Virus record (IMG/VR): IMGVR_UViG_3300022074_000048 | Coordinates: 1 to 56,087 of that record | Length of the DNA: 56,087 bases | Source: a virus | Strand: one strand, 5' to 3' | Shown: positions 24,057-31,131 of the stretch, one piece after another | How the letters are laid out: every line of letters begins with the position of its first letter | Numbering within the stretch: position 1 is the stretch's first letter | Notes under the pieces: generated by a model | Seen by the model: the letters and a program-made list of their open reading frames with translations, nothing else | Databases searched by the model: none | What the model was told of the DNA's origin: nothing | Position numbers and translations under genes: made by a program

Positions 24057-25072
24057 TATGCGGCCTCTGCATACTCGATAGCTTTGGCAAGAGCCTTGGC
24101 TTTGCGGTTAGCCCCTGCGCCAAACCATGCGCTGTGAAGGGCGTTACCCTCAGCTTGACCTTTACGCTGGTGGTCCTCGACAAAGGTCACACCATTAAGA
24201 GCACCCCACCAAGTACCTTTGGCTGATTTAAGTGTCGCTCCTGGAGACTGGTCGACTGCACCCATAACCATCTCGGCTGTGCGTGAGAACTTTTCTTGAA
24301 GGATGAAGTCCTCGTCTGACCGTACCTTGGCTTTTTCGATGAGCAAGTTAGGCTGGTACAACTCTGCAACGTAGTTCATGACGGTCTCGCCTGTAAACTT
24401 CTTTGAAGAGAGGAACTCAGCTTGCTCTTTAAACTCCTTCTGGCGACCCTCGGAAAGACCAAGAGCCTCCTCAGCGGCTTGCCGTACATCCATATCGAAC
24501 TCGCGGATATGAGGCATACGGAACGCTGCACCGCCATCTTTAAGAGCCACGGTAAGTGTATTATTACACACAACTCGAATAGGCGTGAACTTAACGACCA
24601 TAGCCTTACCAGAAATATGTGGCTGGTTTATGAGCAGGTAGCCTTTGACCTCGTCGCCACCTGCTAACTGGAAGTCCGCAGAGATCTTAGCAAGACCCCA
24701 GATCTCAGAACCGCTTTTAAGTGAACCAGCTGTTTCCATCTTCATATGACCAGCGTCTGTAAACTTCTTAAAGAAGTCGAAGATCTGCTCGTTTTGGATA
24801 GGAGTATAATCAGCCCCACAATGCGATAGCACTTTGTTATCGCTATCGCGGGTAAGGAAGTGGTGGTCCTCGACATACATAATATTAGACTCGTCCATAC
24901 CCTCACGATACTCAGCTTCATTGATAGTATAAGCTGGACGCTTAGAAACTGTCCAATCGAGACCAGCGGCTTGCATCATCTGCACAGGCGTAAGGTCATC
25001 TTCGACAGGAACACCGAGACCGTGCCAAGGAACTGCTCCGGCGTATGCCATAGTTTCAACTTCATGTGCCAT
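24056..25072 (-). CDS. DUF932 phage/plasmid-like protein (TIGR03299 type)
   Basis: 338 residues. ETMAYAGAVPWHGLGVPVEDDLTPVQMMQAAGLDWTVSKRPAYT, VLSHCGADYTPIQNEQIFDFFKKF, LKSGSEIWGLAKIS, FTPIRVVCNNTLTVAL and GTWWGALNGVTFVEDH are the hallmarks of the DUF932/TIGR03299 family. It is common in large phages and plasmids and its biochemical role is not established. The length is typical. AAAGGAG precedes the start, and a TTGACG-18-TATATT promoter lies about 50 bp upstream. Confidence 0.88.
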   Translation of the reverse strand: MAHEVETMAYAGAVPWHGLGVPVEDDLTPVQMMQAAGLDWTVSKRPAYTINEAEYREGMDESNIMYVEDHHFLTRDSDNKVLSHCGADYTPIQNEQIFDFFKKFTDAGHMKMETAGSLKSGSEIWGLAKISADFQLAGGDEVKGYLLINQPHISGKAMVVKFTPIRVVCNNTLTVALKDGGAAFRMPHIREFDMDVRQAAEEALGLSEGRQKEFKEQAEFLSSKKFTGETVMNYVAELYQPNLLIEKAKVRSDEDFILQEKFSRTAEMVMGAVDQSPGATLKSAKGTWWGALNGVTFVEDHQRKGQAEGNALHSAWFGAGANRKAKALAKAIEYAEAA

Positions 25073-25083
25073 ATCTTTCTCCT

Positions 25084-25317
25084 TTATCTATGATGGCTAA
25101 ACTTACTTCTTACTTTATTAATATAATATACAAAACGCGTCAATAAAACGTCAAAACGCTGGTTTTTATTATCATAATTACCACCGATAACCAGACGGCA
25201 AACAGTGCATTTGAGTTCGCCTTTTTGATTTAACGGCGGTAGTTTTACAAGACAACGAGGGCATCGGTTATTATCCAATGCCCCCTGTATTCGTCCAGGA
25301 TCTCCGAAGGTTTTCAT
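25084..25317 (-). CDS. Small zinc-ribbon protein
   Basis: 77 residues from MKTFGDPGRIQG. NRCPRCLVKLPPLNQKGELKCTVCRLVIGG holds two C-x-x-C pairs (a zinc ribbon), followed by a basic helix. The start ATG overlaps the preceding stop as TGATG. Likely binds nucleic acid or protein; the family is not recognised. Its 3' half contains the DUF932 promoter. Confidence 0.65.
   Translation of the reverse strand: MKTFGDPGRIQGALDNNRCPRCLVKLPPLNQKGELKCTVCRLVIGGNYDNKNQRFDVLLTRFVYYINKVRSKFSHHR
25125..25154 (-). promoter_or_regulatory. Promoter for the DUF932 gene
   Basis: Minus-strand TTGACG and TATATT separated by 18 bp, ending 53 bp upstream of the ATG at 25072. A second TTGACGCG lies within the spacer; the same octamer precedes TATAATATA at 40394-40412. 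Confidence 0.6.
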
Positions 25318-25502
25318 CAAATACCCAAACTTGTAAGGATGAACGACCCTACAATATATAACACGAGCAGTCCTAAAACTACAGTCAAGCCTCGACTATA
25401 CCGAACAGTCGGTTTAGCCAAAGGTGCGCGATTCCCGTTAGTTGTATCATCCATATGAAGATAGAGCAACGAACGCATTCGCGGTTTATTTTCTACTGCC
25501 AT
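25317..25502 (-). CDS. Small single-span membrane protein
   Basis: 61 residues. A polar N-terminal half is followed by one hydrophobic segment (LTVVLGLLVLYIVGSFILTSLGI) at the C-terminus, giving a tail-anchored topology. GGAG precedes the start and its 5' end overlaps the upstream gene by 17 nt. No family is recognised. Confidence 0.6.
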   Translation of the reverse strand: MAVENKPRMRSLLYLHMDDTTNGNRAPLAKPTVRYSRGLTVVLGLLVLYIVGSFILTSLGI

Positions 25503-25686
25503 TCATATCTCCTTTTAATTGCCTACCCATTTCTTCGAGACGGGCGGGTATTACTTCTAACGTATTACAATCAGAACAACATTGGCCTTCATTTACAGGC
25601 CATGCATTATGTCCTTTATCCCAGTACGGCTCACCGTTAGGGAGGCACTGCACGTCGATATCACCGTGACATATTGAGCATTTCAT
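25486..25686 (-). CDS. Small zinc-finger phage protein
   Basis: 66 residues from MKCSICHGDIDVQ. It has CSIC and a second CCSDC pair, with GEPYWDKGHNAWPVNEGQCCSDCN between them, a pattern widespread in small uncharacterised phage proteins. The ATG at 25686 was chosen because GAGGAG lies 10 nt upstream; the in-frame TTG at 25695 lies too close. Function unknown. Confidence 0.7.
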   Translation of the reverse strand: MKCSICHGDIDVQCLPNGEPYWDKGHNAWPVNEGQCCSDCNTLEVIPARLEEMGRQLKGDMNGSRK

Positions 25687-25861
25687 TTCTTGCAATCTCC
25701 TCTCGCTTTTTTAAGTTACAATGGATAGCCCTGTTAAAAGTGTAGGGTAAAGTCTCACTTTTGGCAAATAAAGCGTCGACCATCAAATCGATATCGACAA
25801 ACGACATGTCGCCGATAATATCAGCAACCTGCTGATAAAGTTTTTCTTTCGTCTCTTTCAT
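25661..25861 (-). CDS. Hypothetical small helical protein
   Basis: 66 residues: KEKLYQQVADIIGDMSFVDIDLMVDALFAKSETLPYTFNRAIHCNLKKREEIARNEML. Predicted helical and charged, with no recognised family. Its 3' end overlaps the next gene by 26 nt and its start the previous stop by one base, so translation is coupled. Confidence 0.6.
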   Translation of the reverse strand: MKETKEKLYQQVADIIGDMSFVDIDLMVDALFAKSETLPYTFNRAIHCNLKKREEIARNEMLNMSR

Positions 25862-26106
25862 TACACTCTCCTTAACTTACCGTCGACTAACTGATAAACA
25901 CCATGAAGATAGAATTTCATGCCACGCTTTTTCTTTACAACGAACTTGTCGTCAGCGGCATACTTATTAGGCCAAACTTCCATATGACGGATGATCTTCT
26001 TTTGGATAGCCGAGATAGTTTTATCCATCGCGTAGACAGTGACAATATCACCGGACAGCGGAACGATCCCATCAAGCGGATCAGATTCTTTATGCCAATA
26101 AAACAT
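25861..26106 (-). CDS. Hypothetical small protein
   Basis: 81 residues: FYWHKESDPLDGIVPLSGDIVTVYAMDKTISAIQKKIIRHMEVWPNKY, then a basic VVKKKRGMKFYLHGVYQLVDGKLRRV. No family recognised. It is first in a run of five overlapping genes leading to DUF932. An 18-bp palindrome with a TTATTTTGAG box lies upstream, marking a probable promoter. Confidence 0.6.
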   Translation of the reverse strand: MFYWHKESDPLDGIVPLSGDIVTVYAMDKTISAIQKKIIRHMEVWPNKYAADDKFVVKKKRGMKFYLHGVYQLVDGKLRRV

Positions 26107-26138
26107 CAGCTGATACCTTTCTTCTTTCTGGTTGCTCT

Positions 26139-26156
26139 TACTATATTAGTATAGTA
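26139..26156 (-). promoter_or_regulatory. 18-bp palindrome, candidate operator/promoter
   Basis: TACTATA-CTAA-TATAGTA on the minus strand, a perfect 7-bp inverted repeat about 33 bp upstream of the 81-residue gene. A TTATTTTGAG box lies 21 bp further upstream at 26178-26187. Related palindromes precede the genes at 21668, 22402 and 27406. Confidence 0.55.
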
Positions 26157-26540
26157 GAGAGCAAAGGCGAATAATATCTCAAAATAATGTAAGGTGTTCC
26201 GTAGCTTTGTCGTTGTATGATTTAAGGCAAACCCGACTTTTAATCTTCACCACTTCCGTAAACCAAACCTTCGAGGGCGAAAGCAGGTGGACAGCTACGG
26301 CCTTGTATTTCACTACTCGTTTCCTTCGGTTATCAACTGCTTCCACGGGTCTTTACAGATACCGCTTACCTTCATCACAGAACGATTGCGTTAACAAGTT
26401 TCTAAAAGGCAATCTACAACAACAGTCTCTAACTTTTACCATAGACCCAAACTATGGTGATATCCACTTTTGCTAGGACGAGGACAAACCTTGGCACCCC
26501 GCCCAGAAAGGAGTTTTTTGTTTGCCCCCTCTAAGCTCGT
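26157..26540 (-). other. Gene-free region downstream of tRNA-Leu with paired segments
   Basis: No convincing gene lies between 26107 and 26540. It contains CCGTAGCT (26199-26206) pairing with AGCTACGG (26293-26300), and a perfect 7-bp hairpin ACCATAG/CTATGGT at 26438-26458. These could form a structured transcript extending from the tRNA. I do not recognise RNase P RNA, tmRNA or a group I intron in it. Confidence 0.4.
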
Positions 26541-26629
26541 TGGTGCGAACGGTGGGACTCGAACCCACACGACCCGTGTCTGTCGACGGATTTTAAGTCC
26601 GTTGCGTCTACCAATTCCGCCACGCTCGC
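26541..26629 (-). tRNA. tRNA-Leu (anticodon UAA)
   Basis: 89 nt including an encoded CCA. The acceptor GCGAGCG pairs with CGTTCGC (one G-U). The D-arm has GGCGGAATTGGTAGACGC, the anticodon stem ACGGA-TCCGT carries the loop CTTAAAA (anticodon UAA, reads UUA), a long class II variable arm follows, and the T-arm has GTGGGTTCGAGTCCCAC. It lacks obvious defects. Phage tRNAs usually compensate for codons rare in the host; here UUA is implied. Confidence 0.95.
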
Positions 26630-26633
26630 AAAA

Positions 26634-26861
26634 TTATACATCTTGTTGCTCTGGGGCAAATAAACCTTCGCCGTAATCTTTGCGGCCCAGTTCCATGTTC
26701 CAACCAACATTATATTCAGAAATCTCTATTTGAGACAAATCTTCTGTTTTGACCGTATACCCCCGACTGTTGATAAAGTCGACGCGGTGAGGATTGTAGG
26801 ACCGACCGCTGTAACGGTCAGCCCCCCCACGGTCATATGGTGAACCGTGAGCTTTATTCAT
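26634..26861 (-). CDS. Conserved-type small hypothetical protein
   Basis: 75 residues. AHGSPYDRGGADRYSGRSYNPHR is followed by Y-T-V-K-T-E-D-L and EYNVGWNMELGRKDYGEGLFAPEQQ. The opening (S-P-Y-D-R-G-x-A-D-x-Y-Y/S-G-R-x-x-x-P-H) matches a small protein found in many phages, of unknown function. It overlaps the upstream wHTH gene by 4 nt and is followed 5 bp later by tRNA-Leu. Confidence 0.68.
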   Translation of the reverse strand: MNKAHGSPYDRGGADRYSGRSYNPHRVDFINSRGYTVKTEDLSQIEISEYNVGWNMELGRKDYGEGLFAPEQQDV

Positions 26862-27406
26862 GACGCAGCCCTCATAAACTGACGCTGGTACTGATCTAAT
26901 ATAGTCTGTGTCAAGCGGATGGGGATATTATCGTCAAGATCTTTAGCAACGAACCGACCAAAATCAGTAAGAGACCACTCAAGCTCCCGTGCGGTAACAC
27001 CGATAGCACTTGAAGTAATCAACCCAACATCACGTGGACGGCTAAGAACAGAGGATAAGGAATTATCGTGAGTATAACCTATCGCTGCAGCTAACTGTGG
27101 CGTCCGAAGTGGGCCCAAAGACCTATTCTTATAAAGGCAAACAAGCACCTGCCATGTACGGTATTGAGACCGTGTATCGTCAAGAACTTTATCGTGGTTG
27201 AATGGTACAACTGAGCTACCTAACGTGGGTGCAGTTGTATTTACTTCCATCTCGACATGCTCTTCCCAAATTTCTGGGTACATAGAAGCAATTAAGAAGG
27301 CGATCTGTTTTGAAGGTGTGCGGAACTCTTTATCAGCAACAGCTTTCAATACACGAAACGTAGGCAACTCAACAGCTACCGACTTATGACTTTCGATATT
27401 TGTCAT
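26858..27406 (-). CDS. Winged-helix-like DNA-binding protein
   Basis: 182 residues. After a linker, residues about 75-165 (TRSQYRTWQVLVCLYKNRSLGPLRTPQLAAAIGYTHDNSLSSVLSRPRDVGLITSS, then LEWSLTDFGRFVA) have the helix, helix-turn-helix, 'L-T-D-x-G' wing of MarR/ArsR-like winged-helix domains. The N-terminal 60 residues are unrelated to anything I recognise. A promoter-like region with the TACTATAGTA palindrome and a TTATTTTGAG box precedes it. Likely an early-gene regulator. Confidence 0.68.
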   Translation of the reverse strand: MTNIESHKSVAVELPTFRVLKAVADKEFRTPSKQIAFLIASMYPEIWEEHVEMEVNTTAPTLGSSVVPFNHDKVLDDTRSQYRTWQVLVCLYKNRSLGPLRTPQLAAAIGYTHDNSLSSVLSRPRDVGLITSSAIGVTARELEWSLTDFGRFVAKDLDDNIPIRLTQTILDQYQRQFMRAAS

Positions 27407-27460
27407 TTAGCTTTCTCCCTATATGACAAGATTCAAGTTAATGAACGCTTCATTAACTGC

Positions 27461-27470
27461 TACTATAGTA
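27461..27470 (-). promoter_or_regulatory. Palindrome TACTATAGTA, candidate operator
   Basis: Perfect 10-bp palindrome 55 bp upstream of the winged-helix gene at 26858-27406, with CTCAAAATAA (TTATTTTGAG on the minus strand) at 27496-27505. It lies between the terminator at 27520-27548 and the gene, as expected of a promoter region. Confidence 0.55.
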
Positions 27471-27519
27471 AACTAACAAAACTAAGAAGTTTAGTCTCAA
27501 AATAAACTATTTTATGAGT

Positions 27520-27548
27520 AAAAAAAGAGACGGCTCGAAAGCCGTCTC
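27520..27548 (-). terminator. Rho-independent terminator
   Basis: On the minus strand GAGACGGCT / AGCCGTCTC with a TTCG loop is followed by seven T. It lies 24 bp after the stop of the gene at 27573 and separates two transcription units. Confidence 0.9.
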
Positions 27549-27572
27549 AAGTTAAGGGAGGAATACAAGAAG

Positions 27573-28049
27573 TCATCTTGCTTTTTCAAGTCTGACAGAA
27601 AGCGGATCAAAAAGATAGCCGTCTATTAATCTCGACCACGCATCATGCGATCCAGTGATGTGCCAATATTTTAAATCCTCAAGATTTTTAACCGAGCTAT
27701 TTCGATCGTGTATCACTACACCATGACCATCATCCCAATAAACGCCCCAAGCACAACGCAAATCCCAAGATCCTTGGTTACTAGCGATCCCTAATCCATT
27801 AGGAAAATGGTCAGGATGTATATCAGGAGGTCCGATATAAGTTTCAATATCAGAAAATGCAGCTTCACCGAACCCAATTAACGGGTATCGGCACACTGAA
27901 TCAATAATACGCTCTTGCGGCATTGTCTTGGGATCAAGAAGCATTTGTTTTAATTTACCCATAACTTTTTCCTTTCTATCTGGGTCCATCCATTGACGAC
28001 GAGCTACGCGAATAGCTTCGTCGTCATCGAAATCAATATCCTTCGTCAT
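27573..28049 (-). CDS. Hypothetical protein
   Basis: 158 residues. The N-terminus is acidic and helical (DIDFDDDEAIRVARRQWMDPDRKEKVMGKLKQMLLD), followed by a Trp/Asp-rich beta part (SNQGSWDLRCAWGVYWDDGHGVVIHDRNS, KYWHITGSHDAWSRLIDGYLFDPLSVRL). No family recognised. Last gene of the unit ending at the 27520 terminator; overlaps the 63-residue gene by 17 nt. Confidence 0.62.
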   Translation of the reverse strand: MTKDIDFDDDEAIRVARRQWMDPDRKEKVMGKLKQMLLDPKTMPQERIIDSVCRYPLIGFGEAAFSDIETYIGPPDIHPDHFPNGLGIASNQGSWDLRCAWGVYWDDGHGVVIHDRNSSVKNLEDLKYWHITGSHDAWSRLIDGYLFDPLSVRLEKAR

Positions 28050-28224
28050 AGAAAACCTCTACTCTTATGCAAACTGCTTCTTGGTTAAGAGGCATATCCT
28101 CCCAAAAAATTTGAGTAGAAGACACATAGCACTGAGCTATCGTATCAAAATAACCAAGGGACTTAGTTTCAAACTCACTAAACCCCTCGGCAATTATCAA
28201 AAGTAAAACCCACTTAACCATCAA
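28033..28224 (-). CDS. Small probably exported protein
   Basis: 63 residues. A hydrophobic N-terminal segment with basic residue (MMVKWVLLLIIAEGFSEFET) looks like a signal peptide or anchor. The rest has two Cys and is acidic (CYVSSTQIFWEDMPLNQEAVCIRVEVFYDEGY). No family recognised. An envelope role is possible. Confidence 0.58.
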   Translation of the reverse strand: MMVKWVLLLIIAEGFSEFETKSLGYFDTIAQCYVSSTQIFWEDMPLNQEAVCIRVEVFYDEGY

Positions 28225-28505
28225 GCGGCAACGTGCTGACTTGCACTATCATAATAAGCGTTTTCATGCATCTCGACTAAACGCTTACGATAAACCTCAG
28301 CAAGGCTTAAATAACTTACAGCATTACCACGAAACACTGCTACGTGGTTAAAATGCCAATGATAAAAATGATCTGTAATGCCGCTACGACGTCTTTTAAT
28401 ACAATACTCAACTTGATCTTTAGCGTATTGAATATTAGCGTAGTAATTTTTCATCATGTGGGCGTAGTTTTTAAGAGTAGAATCAAACTCATATTTAGCA
28501 CTCAT
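28221..28505 (-). CDS. Hypothetical helical protein
   Basis: 94 residues, Tyr/His-rich and helical: FDSTLKNYAHMMKNYYANIQYAKDQVEYCIKRRRSGITDHFYHWHFNHVAVF. No family recognised. It overlaps the next gene by 4 nt and belongs to the early-type small-gene cluster between the polymerase and the tRNA. Confidence 0.6.
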   Translation of the reverse strand: MSAKYEFDSTLKNYAHMMKNYYANIQYAKDQVEYCIKRRRSGITDHFYHWHFNHVAVFRGNAVSYLSLAEVYRKRLVEMHENAYYDSASQHVAA

Positions 28506-28532
28506 AATAGTATCCTTTCTTAGTGCAAGAGG

Positions 28533-28745
28533 TTAGTGGGACGACTCGACATCCTCTACTAAACCGTGGGCGATAAGGTACTCACGATAAAAGTCTAGAC
28601 CCTCAGCGTTATCCTCGAAGTGCGGCTCGAAACCACTACCGATAATAGCAGAAGCTAGAAGATCAGCCTCAGGTCGATCCTCCTCTCGCAATGCTCGCCA
28701 TAAACAAATGGAAAGCGACTGCGATACTTTAATAGATGAACTCAT
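28533..28745 (-). CDS. Hypothetical acidic small protein
   Basis: 70 residues: SSSIKVSQSLSICLWRALREEDRPEADLLASAIIGSG, then an acidic C-terminus (EPHFEDNAEGLDFYREYLIAHGLVEDVE). Strongly acidic small phage proteins include DNA mimics, but composition alone does not prove that. Upstream lies an AT-rich stretch with TTGACT and TATAAT (minus strand, 13-bp spacing), a poor match to a promoter. Confidence 0.58.
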   Translation of the reverse strand: MSSSIKVSQSLSICLWRALREEDRPEADLLASAIIGSGFEPHFEDNAEGLDFYREYLIAHGLVEDVESSH

Positions 28746-28820
28746 GACTGCTCCTATAATTTACTTTAGTAATTTATTATAGGGGGCAAAATTTAGTCAA
28801 TAAACTACAAAAAGCTGAAA

Positions 28821-29189
28821 CTACTCGTTGTAATATTCTTTACCGCTCGTTATCCACGCTTCAACTTCATCGTCAGTCATGCTGTCGAAGTCCGGTTCGA
28901 CACGGTGAAGAGGCATTGGTTTACGTTTCTTTTTAGGTTTCGGAGCGGCAGTTAATGTTCCCGCTGTATACCCGTTACGGTGTGTTTGTTTCTTTGCTCC
29001 GTAAGAAATAATTTTTTCTTCTGTATGGATTAATAACCCGCATCGTTTACATTTACGTCGACGTCTTAGAATTTCCCCGTCTTTTCTACTATCAACAACA
29101 GTAGTCATCTCAAACGTATGCGTTTTACACGGGTTGGGTTGAGTAAGCTGACTCGTCACCCCTCGTCCACCCTCTTGTGCTTTCGGCAT
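28821..29189 (-). CDS. NrdR-like zinc-ribbon protein without ATP-cone
   Basis: 122 residues. PCKTHTFEMTTVVDSRKDGEILRRRRKCKRCGLLIHTEEKI aligns with the N-terminal zinc ribbon of NrdR (D-S-R ... I-R-R-R-R-x-C-x-x-C ... T-x-E). Cellular NrdR continues with an ATP-cone; here a basic linker (KPKKKRKPMPLHRVEP) and an acidic helix follow instead. The first Cys pair is reduced to a single Cys. The start at 29189 has AAAGGTGAT upstream and overlaps the polymerase by 65 nt. Perhaps a transcription regulator. Confidence 0.6.
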   Translation of the reverse strand: MPKAQEGGRGVTSQLTQPNPCKTHTFEMTTVVDSRKDGEILRRRRKCKRCGLLIHTEEKIISYGAKKQTHRNGYTAGTLTAAPKPKKKRKPMPLHRVEPDFDSMTDDEVEAWITSGKEYYNE

Positions 29190-31131
29190 GTTTTATCACC
29201 TTTTCCATTTCTTTTGCGTCACCCCAGTTCGGTCCTAAATCAACATCCACTTTGATCGGTACACTAAGTTCAACGCACTCCTCCATAATATCTTTGATCT
29301 TTTTGATTTGTTCAGGTGACTCGATTGAAAAATCAAGTTCGTCGTGAACTTGAATATGAGGAACGATACCCTCAGCGTATAACGACTGCATTGCTTTTTT
29401 AGTCATATCAGCCGCACTACCTTGAATCAGCCTATTCATGGCCTTATGAGTAAATGCTCTTTTGATTGCGTTGCCGTATTCTGCGTATGCCGTCTTATGG
29501 TCCATAATTTTTCGTGTGCCAAATTGAGCTGGTTCCCATTTATCAAATCGACACCGCCGTCCTAAGAGCGTACGAATACTTCCTTGTTTTGAAGCCCTCT
29601 GTACTGCCCGTTCGGATAGAGCTTTTACAAAAGGAACACGGTCGTGGTATTGAGAAAATAACTGTTTACCTTCATCTAGTGTCAGCCCGAGACTGTCGGA
29701 TAACTTCGTAACCCCCATAGAATAAAATAACCCGAGGTTGATATTCTTAGCTTGTTTACGCGGTATACCGGCCATGTCCGCTACGATCTGGTGGAAGTCG
29801 GCATCGTCCTGTTGAAAGGCGTCTACGGCGTCCTGTGCGCCCCTAAGACCCATCATATGGGCGTAGTGTACCACGATCCGTGGTTCCTGTTGCGAGTAGT
29901 CGAAAGCCCCCCATTGGCACCCTTCTTCAGGAATAAATAACGAACGAATTTTTGTTCCTATCTCCGGATCACGGGCGGGTACTTGCTGAAGATTCGGATT
30001 AGAATAACTAAAGCGTCCTGTTACCGTACCACCGTCATCTGAGCGCAAAGGATGTAATTCAGCGTGAATACGACCATCCACTTGGTTAGACATTATCATT
30101 CCGTCAATGAATGTAGTCCGCGCTTTATTCATCTTCCGCGCTTCTACAATCAACTTAGGCATATCGTGTTTATGAGATTCTAGCCAACTTTGTTGAAAAG
30201 AAGGAGAGCCAAGATCGGTTCGGGGGTATTCTATATTCAACCCATCAAATGCTTCCTGGATAGATTTATTAGCCCATACTTCAACGTTTTTGCCACAAAG
30301 TTTTTTTATTTGTTGAAGAGAGGCTTCTTCTTTAGCTCGAAACCATTTAGAGAGTTCATCAGCTTTATCTAAGTCTACTCGTACCCCGCGCCAACGCATC
30401 TCAATAAGTAGAGGCGTAATAGAAGATTCAAGATCAAAGATACTCCATAAGTCTTGCCGAGTCATTTCTCCCTTTTGCCATTCCCAAAGTTTAAGGGTAA
30501 GCAAAGCGTCTTGTTCTGCGTATGGACCTACATACATGGGGGGTAATTGATGTAACCCCCCTTTCGCATCGACATTCCAAGCTTCAGCGGCATCGCGCAA
30601 AAGGGACTCATCTTTTCTTTCTTGAAGATAGCTTTTACCAAGCGCATTAAGAGCATAACTAAACCTGTTTTCATCAATCAAAGGGGCAGACACCATTGTG
30701 TCAATGAGTTTGTTGCCGGACAAGGTAATACCCTCTCTGCGCATCCACCCAATATCATAGGAAGCGTTATGGCAAACGATATCAGCACCACCGTCGATTT
30801 GTGCTTGTAACCAATTTTTAACGAGCTTTTCATTTAAGTTGCCTCCGGCTTCATGTTTAACAGGTAAATAACCTGACCAAGATTCCGTAGCTACCGCGTA
30901 CCCTACAACGTGGCCTTCACCTCGCGCCCAACCTGCACCCTTCTCCTTTAGGGAAGGGTCTCGAGTTTCTAAGTCAATACATATTTCTTTAGCTTTGGTT
31001 AAGTCGGGAAGAACTTCTGGTGGTGTCCAATCACTATCAGGGGTAAAAAGAGGTTGTTGAATCGGGTTTTTTGGCATAGCTGGCTTCTTATCAGGTTTTA
31101 TCTGATTAGAGCTTACTATGTTATTAGTCAT
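29125..31131 (-). CDS. polA: Family A DNA polymerase with 3'-5' exonuclease
   Basis: 668 residues from MTNNIVSSNQ. The ATG at 31131 overlaps the preceding stop. The proofreading domain is intact: DLET (about 53-56), N-x-x-x-D (CHNASYDIGW) and Y-A-E-Q-D. Polymerase motifs: A (AFDYSQQEPR, about 409-418), B/O-helix (RKQAKNINLGLFY, 458-470), C (VHDELDF). The residue equivalent to E. coli Phe762 is Leu (residue 466), a variant known from phage PolA. There is no DnaJ-like insertion of the kind reported for phage HMO-2011. It replicates the phage genome. Confidence 0.95.
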   Translation of the reverse strand: MTNNIVSSNQIKPDKKPAMPKNPIQQPLFTPDSDWTPPEVLPDLTKAKEICIDLETRDPSLKEKGAGWARGEGHVVGYAVATESWSGYLPVKHEAGGNLNEKLVKNWLQAQIDGGADIVCHNASYDIGWMRREGITLSGNKLIDTMVSAPLIDENRFSYALNALGKSYLQERKDESLLRDAAEAWNVDAKGGLHQLPPMYVGPYAEQDALLTLKLWEWQKGEMTRQDLWSIFDLESSITPLLIEMRWRGVRVDLDKADELSKWFRAKEEASLQQIKKLCGKNVEVWANKSIQEAFDGLNIEYPRTDLGSPSFQQSWLESHKHDMPKLIVEARKMNKARTTFIDGMIMSNQVDGRIHAELHPLRSDDGGTVTGRFSYSNPNLQQVPARDPEIGTKIRSLFIPEEGCQWGAFDYSQQEPRIVVHYAHMMGLRGAQDAVDAFQQDDADFHQIVADMAGIPRKQAKNINLGLFYSMGVTKLSDSLGLTLDEGKQLFSQYHDRVPFVKALSERAVQRASKQGSIRTLLGRRCRFDKWEPAQFGTRKIMDHKTAYAEYGNAIKRAFTHKAMNRLIQGSAADMTKKAMQSLYAEGIVPHIQVHDELDFSIESPEQIKKIKDIMEECVELSVPIKVDVDLGPNWGDAKEMEKVIKHAESTRGWTRGDESAYSTQPV

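Noticed and set aside
26207-26476. Plus-strand open frame of 89 codons in the gap beside the tRNA
   Set aside because: No ribosome-binding site, no coding-like composition and opposite to all neighbours; treated as non-coding.
26470-26676. Plus-strand open frame of 68 codons
   Set aside because: It is the antisense of tRNA-Leu; the peptide with GGTRTHTTRVCRRI is a well-known false product of tRNA-Leu genes.
29125-31131. HMO-2011-type DnaJ insertion in the DNA polymerase
   Set aside because: Exonuclease and polymerase domains join without an HPD-type J-domain; the length is ordinary.
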